From positions 526,229 through 590,228 of the forward strand of contig VZTJ01003238.1 in the NCBI GenBank assembly GCA_013397795.1: a stretch of 64,000 nucleotides of DNA, read 5' to 3'. Source of the DNA: Orthonyx spaldingii (taxonomy: Eukaryota; Chordata; Aves; Passeriformes; Orthonychidae). Positions 37,601 through 46,300 of the stretch are shown in pieces. The notes under the pieces are model-generated. The model saw nothing but the letters and a program-made list of their open reading frames with translations, was not told the origin of the DNA and ran no database searches. Positions within the stretch are counted from its first letter, which is position 1, and each line of letters opens with the position of its first letter. Made by a program: the position numbers and the translations under genes.

Positions 37601-40600
37601 TTGATTCTTCAACTCAAACAGGTTCTGAGCAGGACGAACAGGTGACTCTTAGAGACAGATGCAGATATCCCTAAATAGAACCTACCAGTGTAAGCACATG
37701 TGTTCTTGCTAGTGAGTTCATTTTGAAATGGTGCTGAGAGGAGGTGACTAATCTGGACCTGAACTGTATTTTGGACCTCATTTAATATGTACTTGAAGCA
37801 GAAGGGCTGCAAAAAATGGTTGCTTGAAGTCCCATTCAGCTTCATTTCGAACACGTCCAGGGATGAGCACAACTTCTCTGGACAACCTGGACCAGTGTCC
37901 TATCACAGTACTTGGAAAATTTTCCTTCTTATATCTAATCTAAATCTACCACCTTTTCATTTCAAACCATTGCCCCTTGACCTGTCACTACAATCCTTGG
38001 CAAAAATATCTCTCCTTCTTTTTATGTTGAAAGGCTGCAATAAGATCTGCCCAGAGCCTGCTTTTCCCCAAACTGAAAAACCCCAAGTCCCTCAGCCTTT
38101 TTCCATGGGAGAGGTGTTCCAGCGCTATGAATATCTTTGTGGCCCTCCTCTGGACCCTTCTTATCAGATCTATGTCTGCCTCATGCTGGGGGCCTCAGAG
38201 GCTGATGCAGTACTTTAGGTGGGGTCTCACAAGAGCAGCGTAGACAGGGAGAATCGCCTCCCTCAACCTGCTGGCCAACCTCTCTCTCAACCTGTAGACT
38301 GAACTAATGATGTAATTTCGTCAGTAAAAGCATGGCTTATGTTGTCATGTTCTCACTGATTTTTGCATCCTTATGAACCACCATTTCCTTAGCCATTGGC
38401 CAGGCAGAAGCTTGACAAAATTCTCAAAAAGAACTCTCTGGAAGAAGCTTCACTTGAAACTGTGAAGACCAACAGCAGCAAGGAACAGAAACTGCTGCTG
38501 GAGAAACTGGAGAGGTGTAAAACTAAGGTATGGAAAATGCCTACTTCTTGGCATTCCTTAAGCCTTCTTTGTAGTAAACAGAACAGGAAACTGATCCTTC
38601 CTTAAGAGTTTTGTGTAACATATTTGGTTCAGTGTGCATCTAGCTGTGATGGGAAGGAACAGCACTGCTGCCTTTGGTGTTTGCATGTTGACACCACTTG
38701 AAGTAACAGTGGAGAGCTGCACTAAGGTCGTCTTAGTACGCTACACAACTTTGCAACAGGAGTAAGTTGAGTGACACATAATTGACTCAACTTGTTTTAT
38801 AAGTCTGGTGACTACAATTTAAAAAATCACTAACTGTGATGTCACTTTATCCATAATTGGAGAAGGACGTGTGTTCCTTTCAAAAAGCTGCTTCCCAAGC
38901 TTCATGGAGCACATGGTATTTGCTTCTTCTCTTGGATTTTGCAAAATAGACTGTGTGTTGACAGAGAAAGAGTAGGCCTATTGGAGTGTTGCATTGATGT
39001 TTTATAGTGTTTCTTCACCACATCACCATTGTTGTGGAGTTGTAAAGTCACTTTAGGAAGAGGAGGAGTTTCTAACTACACTGGAATAGTCAACTGTCCT
39101 GGTTCTGACCAGGACAGGGTTAATTTTTGCAGTAGCCAGGAGAGGGCATGGTTAGGACCCTGAGGTTACTCTACACTACCTCAGATCATTGCTGGAGGAT
39201 GGAGGAAAGCAGGGGTGGAAGGAAGGGACAAAGGGGGAAAGAAAGGGAGTCTATTCTCTTGTGGTTGAATAAATGTGGCAGAGGGAGCGTTTTGCATATG
39301 GATCACTTAGTTCTCTCTTGAGCATTTTTCATATTAATATTGTTGCTGTTACTCTTTGTTTTCTTATCTCATTGCTGTTTCCAGTAAATTGTTCTTGACT
39401 GAACCCATGACCTTTACCTTTTGTGTCCCCAGCTCTCCACTCCTTCTGGTTGCAGGAGTGAGCGGAAAGGGAAGGAGGGAGCAAGCGAGCAGCAGTGTGG
39501 TTTGGAGAGTCTCAGTGGGAGCATGAAATTGGGGAGTACCTTTCCTAAACCATGACACCAGAACAGGCTACAAAGTGTGTTCAGAGTCCTTGAGAGAGAA
39601 GTGTTGTGCCAGTCTTTAGGAAACACTGTAGGAAATCAGTGTAGGAGAGGGCCCACTATAAAAGATTAAGAAGTAACACAGATTTTGAAAGTTAACATCA
39701 AAGCAGTCCACTTTTTTTAATATATAAAAGCTTTCTACTGGGGATTCTTCTTGTGGTTTGACAGCTCAAGGACTTGAAAGGACGTCTTAACAAGAATGAT
39801 TATTACGTTGAGTCAGGGAAGAATGCCCTAAAGGAGAAGAAGGTATTAACAATTTTGAGGAACCTGCAAGGTAGCCTGGTTGATTCTTTTGATTCTTCAG
39901 CTGCAGCTATCTCCCAGCTGGAAAAACACATTCAACGGTAAGACAGTGGAGCAAGGCTTCACTTTGTGTGATTGTGTGAAAACAACAGGACTGCCATCTT
40001 GCATCCCAGTGAGATACTAATACATGATTTTCAAAGATGCTTTTAATTTAGATGAGATTCTTTCATGCTGTTCCTTTGGGATTTGTTCTCTTGTGGATTT
40101 CTGTGATAAGGCCTGTACTTCTTTTTCAGGCTCCACATTCAACAGGTCAGGCTGGAAGCCACAATTCAGCAACAAGACAAGACTATTGAAATCTTTGAGA
40201 AAATCCAACAAATCTCTTGCTCAGTAAGCTACTCAGAACCTTCTCTGTTCATGGCCCACAGAGCCTAGTTCTGTATTCATGTGGGAAAATCGGGTTTTCC
40301 TAGGGAGAGTCTAGGAGAGATCAGACCATATAAATAGATAACCTGAAAGAACAAATCATATTCTGGAAGAATGGGTGTTGGGGTACATGTTGGAGGGAAG
40401 ATATGTAGTAGGTGGTTTGGGAAGTTTGTACATTCCTAGTACCTCAGCCAATGGGGAAAGGAGGAAGGCAGCATGTGGTTGGGAGTTTAGGATAAAAGGA
40501 GGTTGGATTCTCCAAAAACTCAAGAGACCTCACAGGGGCATGGCTCACTAGACTCTCCCTTTATTTGAGTAAAGTTGATTTTTGCAGGACCCTTCTGCGG

Positions 40601-43151
40601 ACACCGGCCCTTGGCACTGTGATTTTCCACATACTATCAAAAACTGCTTTGGAGTGAAGTTTGCAAAGTGAGTCAGTTCCTGAGGCTGGGGCATCCTGCA
40701 GGTATTTCTGCCATTTTGGGTGTCTCTTTGTTTCCATGAGATTTGTGAAATTTAGCAATTTTTTATCTAGTGAGTATTTACTGTTATTTTTGCCTGTTGC
40801 TGTTTCACTTCTAATAAATAGTTATCTATTCCCTTATATTTACTTGTATTTGTTTCTTATTGGTGGAAAGGGACTGGGTGGAACCAAGGGGAGGTAACTA
40901 ATTTTAGAGTATCCACCTCTTTAAACTGTCTTAAACCAAGACAGATTTTCCACAACTACTCCGGGAAGATGGTTATTGATGCTGTTCTTGGTAGATACCT
41001 TTTCTGGATAGCCAGAAGCCTTTCTCTGTCACACCAACAAAGCTCAAGAAGTAACAGAAGTTTTGTAAAAACAAATTATACCCAGATTTGGGGTACCACT
41101 GGGCCTGTCTTCGGACAGAGAATTTAATTCTGTGGCTGAAACAGTTCAAAGTTTATGCACAGTGCTTGGAAGTTGCATGGAATCTCCACAGTCCTTAGAG
41201 ACCTCAGTCCAGTGGAAAAGTAGAAAGGATGAACCAAAACTTGAAATGGCAAATAAGCAAGATTTGTCAAGAAACTTCACTAAGATGGCCTCAGGCTTTT
41301 CGTTTAGCCTTATTAAGAATTAGAATACAGCTTAGATCTAAAGAAAGAGTAAGTCCTTATGAAATTATTTACAGCAGGGCATATCGAACTATCTCAGGAG
41401 AAAGCCATGAGATAGGAAATAATAATTTAAAAGAGTATGTATTATCTTTGGGAAAATAGCTCTCAGTTTTGCATAGGTTTGTTGTTTAGTATCCTCAACA
41501 ACCTTGACACTCACATCAACATCAACCTCATCAACATCCTCATCAACCCGGGGATTAGGTATACGTCCACATGTGGAAAGATGGACCACTTAAGAAAAAG
41601 TGGAAAGGCCCATTACAAGTTCTCCTGACTACCCACATGGCTGTAAAAACTATTGGCTGAGACTCCTGGATTCACTACACCTGGACAAAGCCAGCTCCAA
41701 ACCTGGAAACACTTCACTGACCTGTTCATCAGACAGCAAATCTTTTATAGATAAGATTGAAACAAAACATTTAATAAACTGTACTTGGGGTCAAGCGAAC
41801 TTTTGATGGTTATACAGTGTATGGTAGTGTTTGTCTAAAATGAAAAGGTTAATGAAAATCATATTTCTATACTTACTTCGTAGAATAGTAGCTCAAAGGG
41901 ATGTAGTTTCCTCTGGAGAAGCTGGGAATCTTGTATTAGATTTAGTTCAAGGACTTGGCAAAATGTGCAATTTGAGTAATATCAATATTACTGTAATATC
42001 AAAATTACTGTAATATCAGTATTACCTGTATATCTATTACTGAATCAGTGAGCCAGACAATTCCATGAGGAATTACAAAAGGCTGCAGAGACTAATTGAC
42101 TAAACAAAATTCTGCAAGAAATTGGGAGTTAGTCACTGAAGGGTTGGCTGGCTACACTACTTGAGGCCCTAATCTGTATTATAATTATCACAATCATTAT
42201 TGGAATGTGTCTGGGATCAATTCAGTGTCAGACAATCAATTGCAAGTAATATATGGAAGTAGAGAGAGAAAACCTCTCTACTTCCCAAGAGGAGGAATTG
42301 GCATAAATGCTCAAGAGGCTGGAATATCACCAATTGAAAAAGCAATTCTGGAATAGGAGAACACTAAAAATACCTCTTGGTGGGATTGGCTTACCTCATG
42401 GCTAGCAGATCTTAGCTGAGAAAATTTATTATAACATGTTAGAATTGTTGCAGCTTGTATTTTGTGCTTTTACAAGATATTTTGCAAATCTTTGTAGTAC
42501 AGATAAGTTGTAAAGAATCAGTTTTAGAAGGAGGGAATTGTTGCCAATTACACAGAAGTAATGGTTACGGGAACATTGAGAGTTCACTAACAAGACAAGG
42601 CAGTCCACTTGTCAAGAACCTTGAGGGGAAGCTGTATGAGGAGCAGCTGAGGTCATTTGGTCTGTTCAGCCTGAAGGAAACTGAGGGGAGATCTTATTGC
42701 CTTCTACAACTTCCTTGTGAGGGGATCAGAGGGGCAGGCACTGATCTCTGTGGTGAGCAGGACAGGACCAGAGGCAATGGCCTGAAGCTGTGTCAGGGCA
42801 GGTTTAGGTTGGATATCAGGAAAAGGTTCTTCCCCCAGAGGGTGGTTGGTCACTGAACAGGCTCCCCAGGGGCATGGTCACAGCACCAAACCTGACAGAC
42901 TTGTAGAAGCATTTGGACAATGCTCTCAGCCACATGGTATGACTCATGGGGTGCCCTGTGCAGAGTCAGGAATTGGACTCTATGATCCTTGTGTGTTCTT
43001 TCCAACTCAGCTTATTTTGTGATTCTGTGGTCTGATGGATTTGTAGCCTGCCAAGGGCAAAGGTGTGAAGAAGCAGGCACAAGCTCTGGAACAGGTGGAA
43101 TCCTGTCTCAGCCTAAGAAACAACCCTTCCTCTTGTGAGGTTGTATGCTGA
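25527..43151 (+). CDS. Ankyrin-repeat and coiled-coil protein, ANKRD26/ANKRD7/POTE-like, 27 exons
   Basis: Proposed join: 25527-25636, 27383-27497, 27629-27802, 27894-28000, 28444-28581, 29874-29956, 30113-30214, seven A/B exon pairs from 30321 to 37242, then 37371-37420, 37564-37641, 38393-38527, 39765-39937, 40130-40223, 43047-43151. The sum is 2667 nt, 888 codons plus stop, with all phases matching. Residues 1-37 are a leader ending in RLRQHWWLNKHRING. Residues 38-202 hold five ankyrin repeats (TPLHLA, TALHFA, TPLTLA, TPLAVA signatures). Residues 243-694 are a repeated, acidic, probably disordered region, 721-854 a short coiled coil, and 855-888 the tail. Family members are cytoplasmic or membrane-associated scaffold proteins, and the exact function is not known from sequence. 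The start has a good context (GCC ATG G). It could equally be annotated as a POTE or ANKRD7 relative. The family call is solid, the orthology is not. Confidence 0.88.
25781..25955 (+). repeat. Two tandem copies of a ~91 bp unit in intron 1
   Basis: Copy one starts ACAGCAGCTAGTATTCCTTA at 25781 and copy two starts ACAGCAGTTTGCATCCCTTA at 25872. Both carry AAGGACATCCTGGAAC and GCTTTAAGG. The copies are diverged, so it is not recent. I do not recognise the family. Confidence 0.75.
26188..26260. repeat. AT-rich palindromic tract
   Basis: TATATTTCATAT and ATATGAAATATA form 12-bp arms around a short loop (about 26193-26222), followed by more TATATA sequence. It could extrude a cruciform. It is probably just a degenerate TA repeat. 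Confidence 0.6.
26632..26768 (+). mobile_element. CR1 LINE, 3' end, in intron 1
   Basis: Forward CR1 tail: 'gctgaatgaggctctgatcaac', 'tagtggaaggtatcc', 'ggggttggaactagatgg', then 'ccttccaacccaaacc' and GATGATTCTGTGG. Confidence 0.88.
27383..27497 (+). CDS. Ankyrin gene exon 2 (ankyrin repeat 1)
   Basis: Acceptor TTTCTAG, donor GTATGA. The exon encodes TPLHLACINGHADVV and ends SPLMK, covering ankyrin repeat 1 and the start of repeat 2. The TPLHLA-GH core is intact. Confidence 0.93.
27629..27802 (+). CDS. Ankyrin gene exon 3 (ankyrin repeats 2-3)
   Basis: Acceptor GTTTCCAG, donor GTAAGC, 58 codons. It carries CAAILLEYGA (repeat 2) and NTALHFAV with LVELLLEHGADIDAKNE (repeat 3). A second perfect donor, GTAAGTGG, sits inside the exon at 27701 in phase 0. 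Reading through it keeps the repeat intact, so the long form is taken as the main one. Confidence 0.92.
27894..28000 (+). CDS. Ankyrin gene exon 4 (ankyrin repeat 4)
   Basis: Acceptor CTCCTTTCAG, donor GTAAGA. It encodes LGYTPLTLAITEN and MVKFLIQKGADVNAQDN, a canonical ankyrin repeat. It ends in phase 2 and exon 5 supplies the last base of Arg. Confidence 0.93.
28444..28581 (+). CDS. Ankyrin gene exon 5 (ankyrin repeat 5)
   Basis: Acceptor GCCCTAG, donor GTAAGT. It encodes TPLAVAAVSGNKKAIQLLL and HHGAVFSESD, the last and more diverged ankyrin repeat, then the segment LTKMVQNYV that caps the domain. Confidence 0.92.
29874..29956 (+). CDS. Ankyrin gene exon 6 (linker)
   Basis: Acceptor TATATTTAG, donor GTAAGA. 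It encodes IANERIDSSCYETTPVTPLE, rich in Ser/Thr, and ends in phase 1. The phase fits both the preceding exon (2) and the array exons (1). Confidence 0.85.
30113..30214 (+). CDS. Ankyrin gene exon 7, fused A/B-type exon
   Basis: Acceptor CTTATTTCTTAG, donor GTAATTTC, 102 nt, phase 1 to 1. The first half (GDVPKEEAAEKEENG) resembles the A exons of the following array. The second half (PAADQNKVCVRS) resembles the B exons, especially the last (37140-37242). The intron after it is about 106 bp and resembles the B-to-A introns of the array. It looks like a single exon in place of an A/B pair. Confidence 0.82.
30321..31073 (+). CDS. Array unit 1: exons A1 30321-30382 and B1 30971-31073
   Basis: A1 (62 nt) follows TTTTGCTAG and precedes GTACCT, encoding DYTAEGVEEKEDNGSLCNPE. 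B1 (103 nt) follows AAATTACACAG and precedes GTAATTTC, beginning TDSEGQGKVSPSVQPP. A1 is of the DY subtype and B1 of the TDSEG subtype. Together they are 165 nt and keep frame. Confidence 0.82.
31190..31938 (+). CDS. Array unit 2: exons A2 31190-31254 and B2 31836-31938
   Basis: A2 (65 nt) encodes VLPAVAGEAEKEDDDSSW and ends GSE, the VL subtype. B2 (103 nt) begins CLSDLIEEVITGIQ, a different B subtype with an amphipathic 'SDLIEEV' start. Borders are CTTCGTTAG/GTACCT and AAATTACACAG/GTAATTTC. Confidence 0.8.
32053..32810 (+). CDS. Array unit 3: exons A3 32053-32114 and B3 32708-32810
   Basis: A3 (62 nt, DY subtype) encodes DYKAEGVEEKEDNGSLCNPK, nearly identical to A1. B3 (103 nt) starts TDSEGQGKVSPSVWPP, nearly identical to B1. 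Unit 3 therefore starts a second higher-order copy. Confidence 0.82.
32925..34559 (+). CDS. Array unit 4: exons A4 32925-32986 and B4 34457-34559, intron split by an LTR
   Basis: A4 (62 nt, DY subtype) encodes DYKAAGLEKKEDKRSLFNPK. B4 (103 nt, TDS subtype) starts TDSKSRGKVLASVW. The intron between them is 1470 bp instead of ~590 because a minus-strand LTR (33299-34161) is inserted. Exons and splice sites remain intact. Confidence 0.8.
33299..34161 (-). mobile_element. Solo LTR inserted in an array intron
   Basis: The stretch has no counterpart in the other six A-to-B introns, and the unit is about 880 bp longer than the ~866 bp period. Ends are TGTCTCG and ATAACA, that is, TG...CA. Flanks ACTCCT and TATCCT agree at four of six bases, compatible with an old 6-bp target duplication as in ERVK-type elements. 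On the minus strand a polyadenylation motif (AATAAA near 33390) sits in the expected R/U5 side. No viral genes are present. Frames on both strands (up to 144 codons) are artefacts. Confidence 0.65.
34676..35424 (+). CDS. Array unit 5: exons A5 34676-34740 and B5 35322-35424
   Basis: A5 (65 nt, VL subtype) encodes VLPAGSEEAEKKDGDSSW then GSE, close to A2. B5 (103 nt) starts PFSEIVEEVFADVW, the same subtype as B2. Unit 5 pairs with unit 4 exactly as unit 2 pairs with unit 1. Confidence 0.8.
35542..36291 (+). CDS. Array unit 6: exons A6 35542-35600 and B6 36189-36291
   Basis: A6 (59 nt, shortest) encodes VLQPPGGAGGDDDSPWDSE. B6 (103 nt, TDS subtype) starts TDSEGQGNGSASVQPP. Acceptor TTCTTAG, donor GTACCT for A6. 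Acceptor AAATTACACAG, donor GTAATTTC for B6. Confidence 0.8.
36406..37242 (+). CDS. Array unit 7: exons A7 36406-36512 and B7 37140-37242
   Basis: A7 is the longest A exon (107 nt). Its coding part contains an internal near-duplication, VLKPAGEAAKKENE then VFQPAGGEGKQED, before the common end FSWDSE. B7 (103 nt) starts TDSEGRRKVSASVQLP and carries ADQNRVGVR, the segment shared with the fused exon 7. The pair is 210 nt, still divisible by three. Confidence 0.8.
37371..37420 (+). CDS. Ankyrin gene exon 22, A-like without a B partner
   Basis: Acceptor CTATTGTCAG, donor GTACTT, 50 nt, phase 1 to 0 like the array A exons. It encodes ARAEQKEHFISSSENK. The donor and the phase suggest an eighth, diverged A exon leading into the unique 3' part. 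Confidence 0.75.
37564..37641 (+). CDS. Ankyrin gene exon 23
   Basis: Acceptor TTGCTTAG, donor GTGACT, 26 codons, phase 0 to 0. It encodes FPKLQGEDLQLRVDSSTQTG then SEQDEQ, a polar linker. It may occupy the B position after exon 22. Confidence 0.72.
37848..38295 (-). mobile_element. CR1 LINE, 3' end, in an intron
   Basis: Reverse complement of a CR1 tail: 'acttctctggacaacctgga', 'ttgccccttgacctgtcac', 'tgtggccctcctctggaccc', 'ctttaggtggggtctcac'. It sits between exons 23 and 24. Confidence 0.88.
38393..38527 (+). CDS. Ankyrin gene exon 24 (coiled coil, part 1)
   Basis: Acceptor CATTTCCTTAG, donor GTATGG, 45 codons, phase 0. It encodes RQKLDKILKKNSLEEASLE and KEQKLLLEKLERCKTK, a Lys/Glu/Leu-rich heptad-like helix. 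It lies just after a CR1 element in the intron. Confidence 0.85.
39095..39557 (+). mobile_element. Solo LTR (463 bp) in intron 24
   Basis: Starts TGTCCTGGTTCTGACCAGGA and ends CCTAAACCATGACA. The 5' end shares 'agggttaatttt' with the LTRs at 50360-50968 (minus strand) and 51750, and the 3' end shares TAAACCA-GACA with others in the window. AATAAA occurs near 39268. No clear target duplication remains. Confidence 0.75.
39765..39937 (+). CDS. Ankyrin gene exon 25 (coiled coil, part 2)
   Basis: Acceptor TTTGACAG, donor GTAAGA, 57 codons plus two bases. It encodes LKDLKGRLNKNDYYVESGKN then AAISQLEKHIQ. An earlier GTATTA could act as a weak donor after KEKK, but the longer form joins exon 26 in frame. 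Confidence 0.82.
40130..40223 (+). CDS. Ankyrin gene exon 26 (coiled coil, part 3)
   Basis: Acceptor TCTTTTTCAG, donor GTAAGC, one base plus 31 codons, ending in phase 0. It encodes LHIQQVRLEATIQQQDKTI then EIFEKIQQISCS, a clear heptad-like helix. Confidence 0.85.
40280..40943 (+). mobile_element. LTR next to a broken retroviral pol remnant
   Basis: The 3' end is clear: CTTTAAACTGTCTTAAACCAAGACA at 40943. It contains a TATA-like GGATAAAAGG (near 40490) and an AATAAA (near 40812). The start is uncertain, between about 40280 and 40376. Retroviral integrase-like sequence begins within about 20-40 bp after it, so this may be the 5' LTR of a deleted provirus or an independent insertion. Confidence 0.55.
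40960..41460 (+). pseudogene. Retroviral integrase remnant (gamma-like ERV pol), broken
   Basis: Translation in shifting frames gives fragments recognisable as the catalytic core and C-terminal part of a retroviral integrase, including a stretch near 41229-41400 (ISKICQETSLRWPQA and VSPYEII) typical of gammaretrovirus-like pol. There are stops and frameshifts, for example a TAA near 41068 and frame changes near 41000 and 41150, so no functional protein is possible. Gag, protease, reverse transcriptase and RNase H are absent. This is a fossil of an old insertion inside the last intron of the ankyrin gene. Confidence 0.75.
41513..41548. repeat. Short CATCAA-type repeat
   Basis: Units of ACATCAAC and CTCATCAAC are repeated about five times within the retroviral remnant. 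Confidence 0.6.
41590..42480 (+). pseudogene. Retroviral pol end and env remnant, broken
   Basis: A short match to the end of integrase (near 41595-41640) is followed by weak env-like pieces. One is a hydrophobic run around 42169-42230 compatible with a membrane anchor. Another is a WWDWLTSWL segment at 42375-42419, typical of the membrane-proximal part of gamma-type transmembrane envelope. Stops interrupt every frame. The order of the two env pieces is not the standard one, so rearrangement is likely. It carries no intact gene. Confidence 0.55.
41978..42033. repeat. Three tandem copies of a ~17 bp unit
   Basis: AATATCAATATTACTGT, AATATCAAAATTACTGT and AATATCAGTATTACCTGT follow each other inside the env-like remnant. 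Confidence 0.75.
42590..43037 (+). mobile_element. CR1 LINE, 3' end, abutting the last ankyrin exon
   Basis: Forward CR1: 'gaggagcagctgaggtcatt', 'tgttcagcctgaaggaaact', 'aaaaggttcttcccccagag', 'ggactctatgatccttgtg', 'ctttccaactcagc', then TTTTGTGATTCTGTGG. The tail ends about 10 bp before the TTTGTAG acceptor of exon 27. Confidence 0.92.
43047..43151 (+). CDS. Ankyrin gene exon 27 (terminal exon, proposed)
   Basis: Acceptor GATTTGTAG, phase 0, 34 codons then TGA. It starts PAKGKGVKKQAQALEQVES and ends SCEVVC. The Lys/Gln/Glu-rich start continues the helix character of exon 26 and the phase matches, so it is a good candidate last exon. The acceptor's upstream tract belongs to a CR1 tail, so the exon needs transcript support. 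The coiled coil is much shorter than in long ANKRD26-type proteins. Confidence 0.6.
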   Translation, partial: PAKGKGVKKQAQALEQVESCLSLRNNPSSCEVVC

Positions 43152-43298
43152 AAGTGAAAGAAGATTTAAAAAAAATACGTGGCTAAATACAAGTATTTAA
43201 ATTATGGTTTTAACATATAATGTTTCATCAACTTGTTAGCAGTCCTTGCACACTGTCCTACAAAGATTTGCAACTCTGATTCCTTTTAAATTCCTCAA

Positions 43299-43304
43299 AA
43301 TAAA
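43299..43304 (+). terminator. Candidate polyadenylation signal AATAAA
   Basis: AATAAA lies about 148 bp after the proposed stop codon, followed by T-rich sequence. This would give a short 3' UTR. Confidence 0.5.
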
Positions 43305-46300
43305 ATTGATTTTTTATCAATATCTCCATAAATATTTCCAAGAGCCAATTTCAATATTGCACGATAAGTGATATAAATACTGAGGGGGTCAATGGCTTTT
43401 TAAATCCTTGTTTAGGCTGAAATAGAGCTATTATGAATAATAGGATGTATGCATATTTCCTTAGGTATAATTGTCTGTGGACTTCCTTGTTTCTCATTAA
43501 ATATAGTTTATATGCAGATTGTAAACTACAGTAGACTTGCACAAAGTCCCAAAGTACCTCTTCTAAGTAATGTCAAGTGCTGAGGCTGCACAAATTTATA
43601 GCAACACATAAACTGGTGTGTTTACTTTAGGATTTAATTTTAAAGTGTACGTATGTAACTCTTATAGCACATATGTCTTGGTCTGCTTGGATCTCTCAGA
43701 TTTAAAGGACAATTTATTCTGTAAATCAAATTTTATTTTATGAGCTCTCTTGGAAAGAAAACAAACACATCAAACAAAGACTCATGTACAATTCCCTTTG
43801 TGCAGCCTAGTCATGTGAATTCACTAATTCATCACTTAATTAATGAGATTTCTAACTCTCAAGGTCTCTAATTCATAACTTGCAAACCTTAACTGGCAAA
43901 CTCATATGCCTACAAACAAAAGAGTCACTTGGGCTGGCTGCAAGAGTGCTCATTCTTCCTCCTCTATCATGGTGCGGGTGTCCCTTGAATCACACCAGGA
44001 AGCATGGAAACCTCTGCAGTCCAACTGCTGTTGCATCTGCTTCAAAAGTTTTTTGGGTAAGCTGATGTTATTATACCTTTCAGCTTAGAATTTTTGTCTA
44101 TACTATTTCCATGGGTTGGTGGATTGTGGAGGAACAAACATTCACTGTGAAGGGATGATGGCTGCAGGAGATGGTGAGATGCAGGCAGTAGTGGCTGTAT
44201 AATGACCTTTGTCCTGGCCATTGTGTCCTGGATGCGTGTTACTCTCACTTTGACCGAATGGTGCTGGTCCCAGCACAGATCAGGCCTTAGCATGAGCAAT
44301 GTGCTAGCCAAAACCTGATCAAGAGTTGTATGAGCAGCCACACACATCCTTACAGACTGCCTCACTCTGAATTTTTTCCTTTTGTTGAGTTAAATTTGAT
44401 ACTTACATCTTCAAGGCAACATATGATTTTGAACAGGCATCCAGTTTAAGCAATACCTGCACTTTAAGCTCTTCAGTTAAACCTACAACAGCTGTAACTG
44501 TCAAGACTGTATTGCTCAAAAAATTATATATTCTGTTGGCCTTTATTCACAGAGGGATTGGTCTCCAATGCAAGAACCTTCTTGAATCAAGCTTTCATCT
44601 CAGCTTTAAGAAAAAAAAAAAACTAAAAGTACTTAAATATTCAGTGCTTCATAAAAGAATGAGCTGAAAGTGGAAGAAAGTACATTTGTGCCTAGTCAGT
44701 AAACTCCTACACATGGACTTTGAAAACGTTTGTAGCATTAATAACACCACGACTATTTAGATGTAGACTACTTAGACTAAAAACCTTTTATTTCATTATT
44801 TTTCTGTAGTTCCAGATTGGCAGGTGTCATAGCTACTCTTGGAGATTGTTATTAGAGAAACTGTGTAAAAACATAATGAGGTCAAAGAATTAGAAATTTT
44901 TGAAGTGTTCACCTAAACTTTAAATGCTAACCTTACTTCTCCTCTCCTCTGCTTGCCACTTTGGCTGCAGGGCTGTGTCCTCCTTTTAGTTCATAAGGGG
45001 AATAGATAAAAGCATTGCTATCTTAGCTGTTGCATAATGTTTTGGTAAGAGCATTGCCAAGAGAGTCTAGAAGTCATTATGGTTCAGTTGCTGTCTAACT
45101 GATGCCTTCTCTGTGTGTGGAGCCACTTGATCAGTCTCCATTTCCTGTCAGGTAGCAAATAGTTTTGCCAAGAGTTAAGAAAATGGAGTATTTTTGGATT
45201 TGCCATTCCAGCGGGAATCCTCAGGTTAGAGATAAACATGTGAAGGATTGTGACAGGGTGTCAAAAACTCAGTTAATTATCTTTTGGTTTTTTATAAACT
45301 GCAAAGCCAAAATATTATTTCATGAGCAATATTGGGAGAAGTTTTCTGAAAGAGAGAAGCAGCTTAAGATACCAAAATTCTCTTCCAAACCTGCATATCT
45401 CCCGTTTCTACTGTCCATTTGACAAGAGCTGCACTTTGAAGTACACCTAGCTGCACATTACCTGTCTTTGAGGTTTAGTCTTCCAAATCTCATCAAACTG
45501 TTTCTCTTCATGATAGAGAATAACAACCAAATTCTTACAGGATGAAATATCAAAAAGTAAAGATTATGCTGATAGCAATTTAGTACACAGTGTCAATAAT
45601 TTAAAGCTGTGATTGAAATTGACTTTATGATAGAACATTTCTAAAAGTTTTAGCTGCAATGTTTCAAACAGAGCTTCAAAACTCCCCTTCCAGTCATCTC
45701 CTCCTGTGGTGTCTTTACCTCCATGCAGTTTCTTGGTTTTGTCCTTTTTGTGGCAAATGCCCCCCCATAGCCAAGGTTCTCTACAAGCCATCAAACACAG
45801 GAGACCTGTTGCTGTAGTGCTGCCATTCTCTTCAAGCATGACCAGGTATTTTCCATTTCCACAGCTGGAATTTGTCCTTGGCTGAGTGATTTTAAACTTT
45901 ACTGATTTGCTGGCTAAGCATTATGATTCAAACAACAAAAAGCTGTAATGATTTGATACCCACATATTTATTTCAAAGCAGTGCTGATTTCTGGTCATAG
46001 AAAGAAGGATACATGGCTTAAAAGTCACTGCAGGAGGAAGGCTGCTTTAATGAAGACAACTAACACTAATGACTGAGTTTTGAGCTTACACACAATTATG
46101 CTTTGACTCAGATTCTTATTTTGAGGTTTGGAGACTGCCTGTCACTTGTTCAAATGGCCCCTGCATTTGTTAATATTCATATATGCAGCACATGCATTTC
46201 CACAACCTATATTTACTTAGTAACTAGTATTTACGTAAAGCAATTTCACATGTTAAGCCACATGTTAATTTGGTCTTTAATAGCGGAACTGCTAGAAAAC

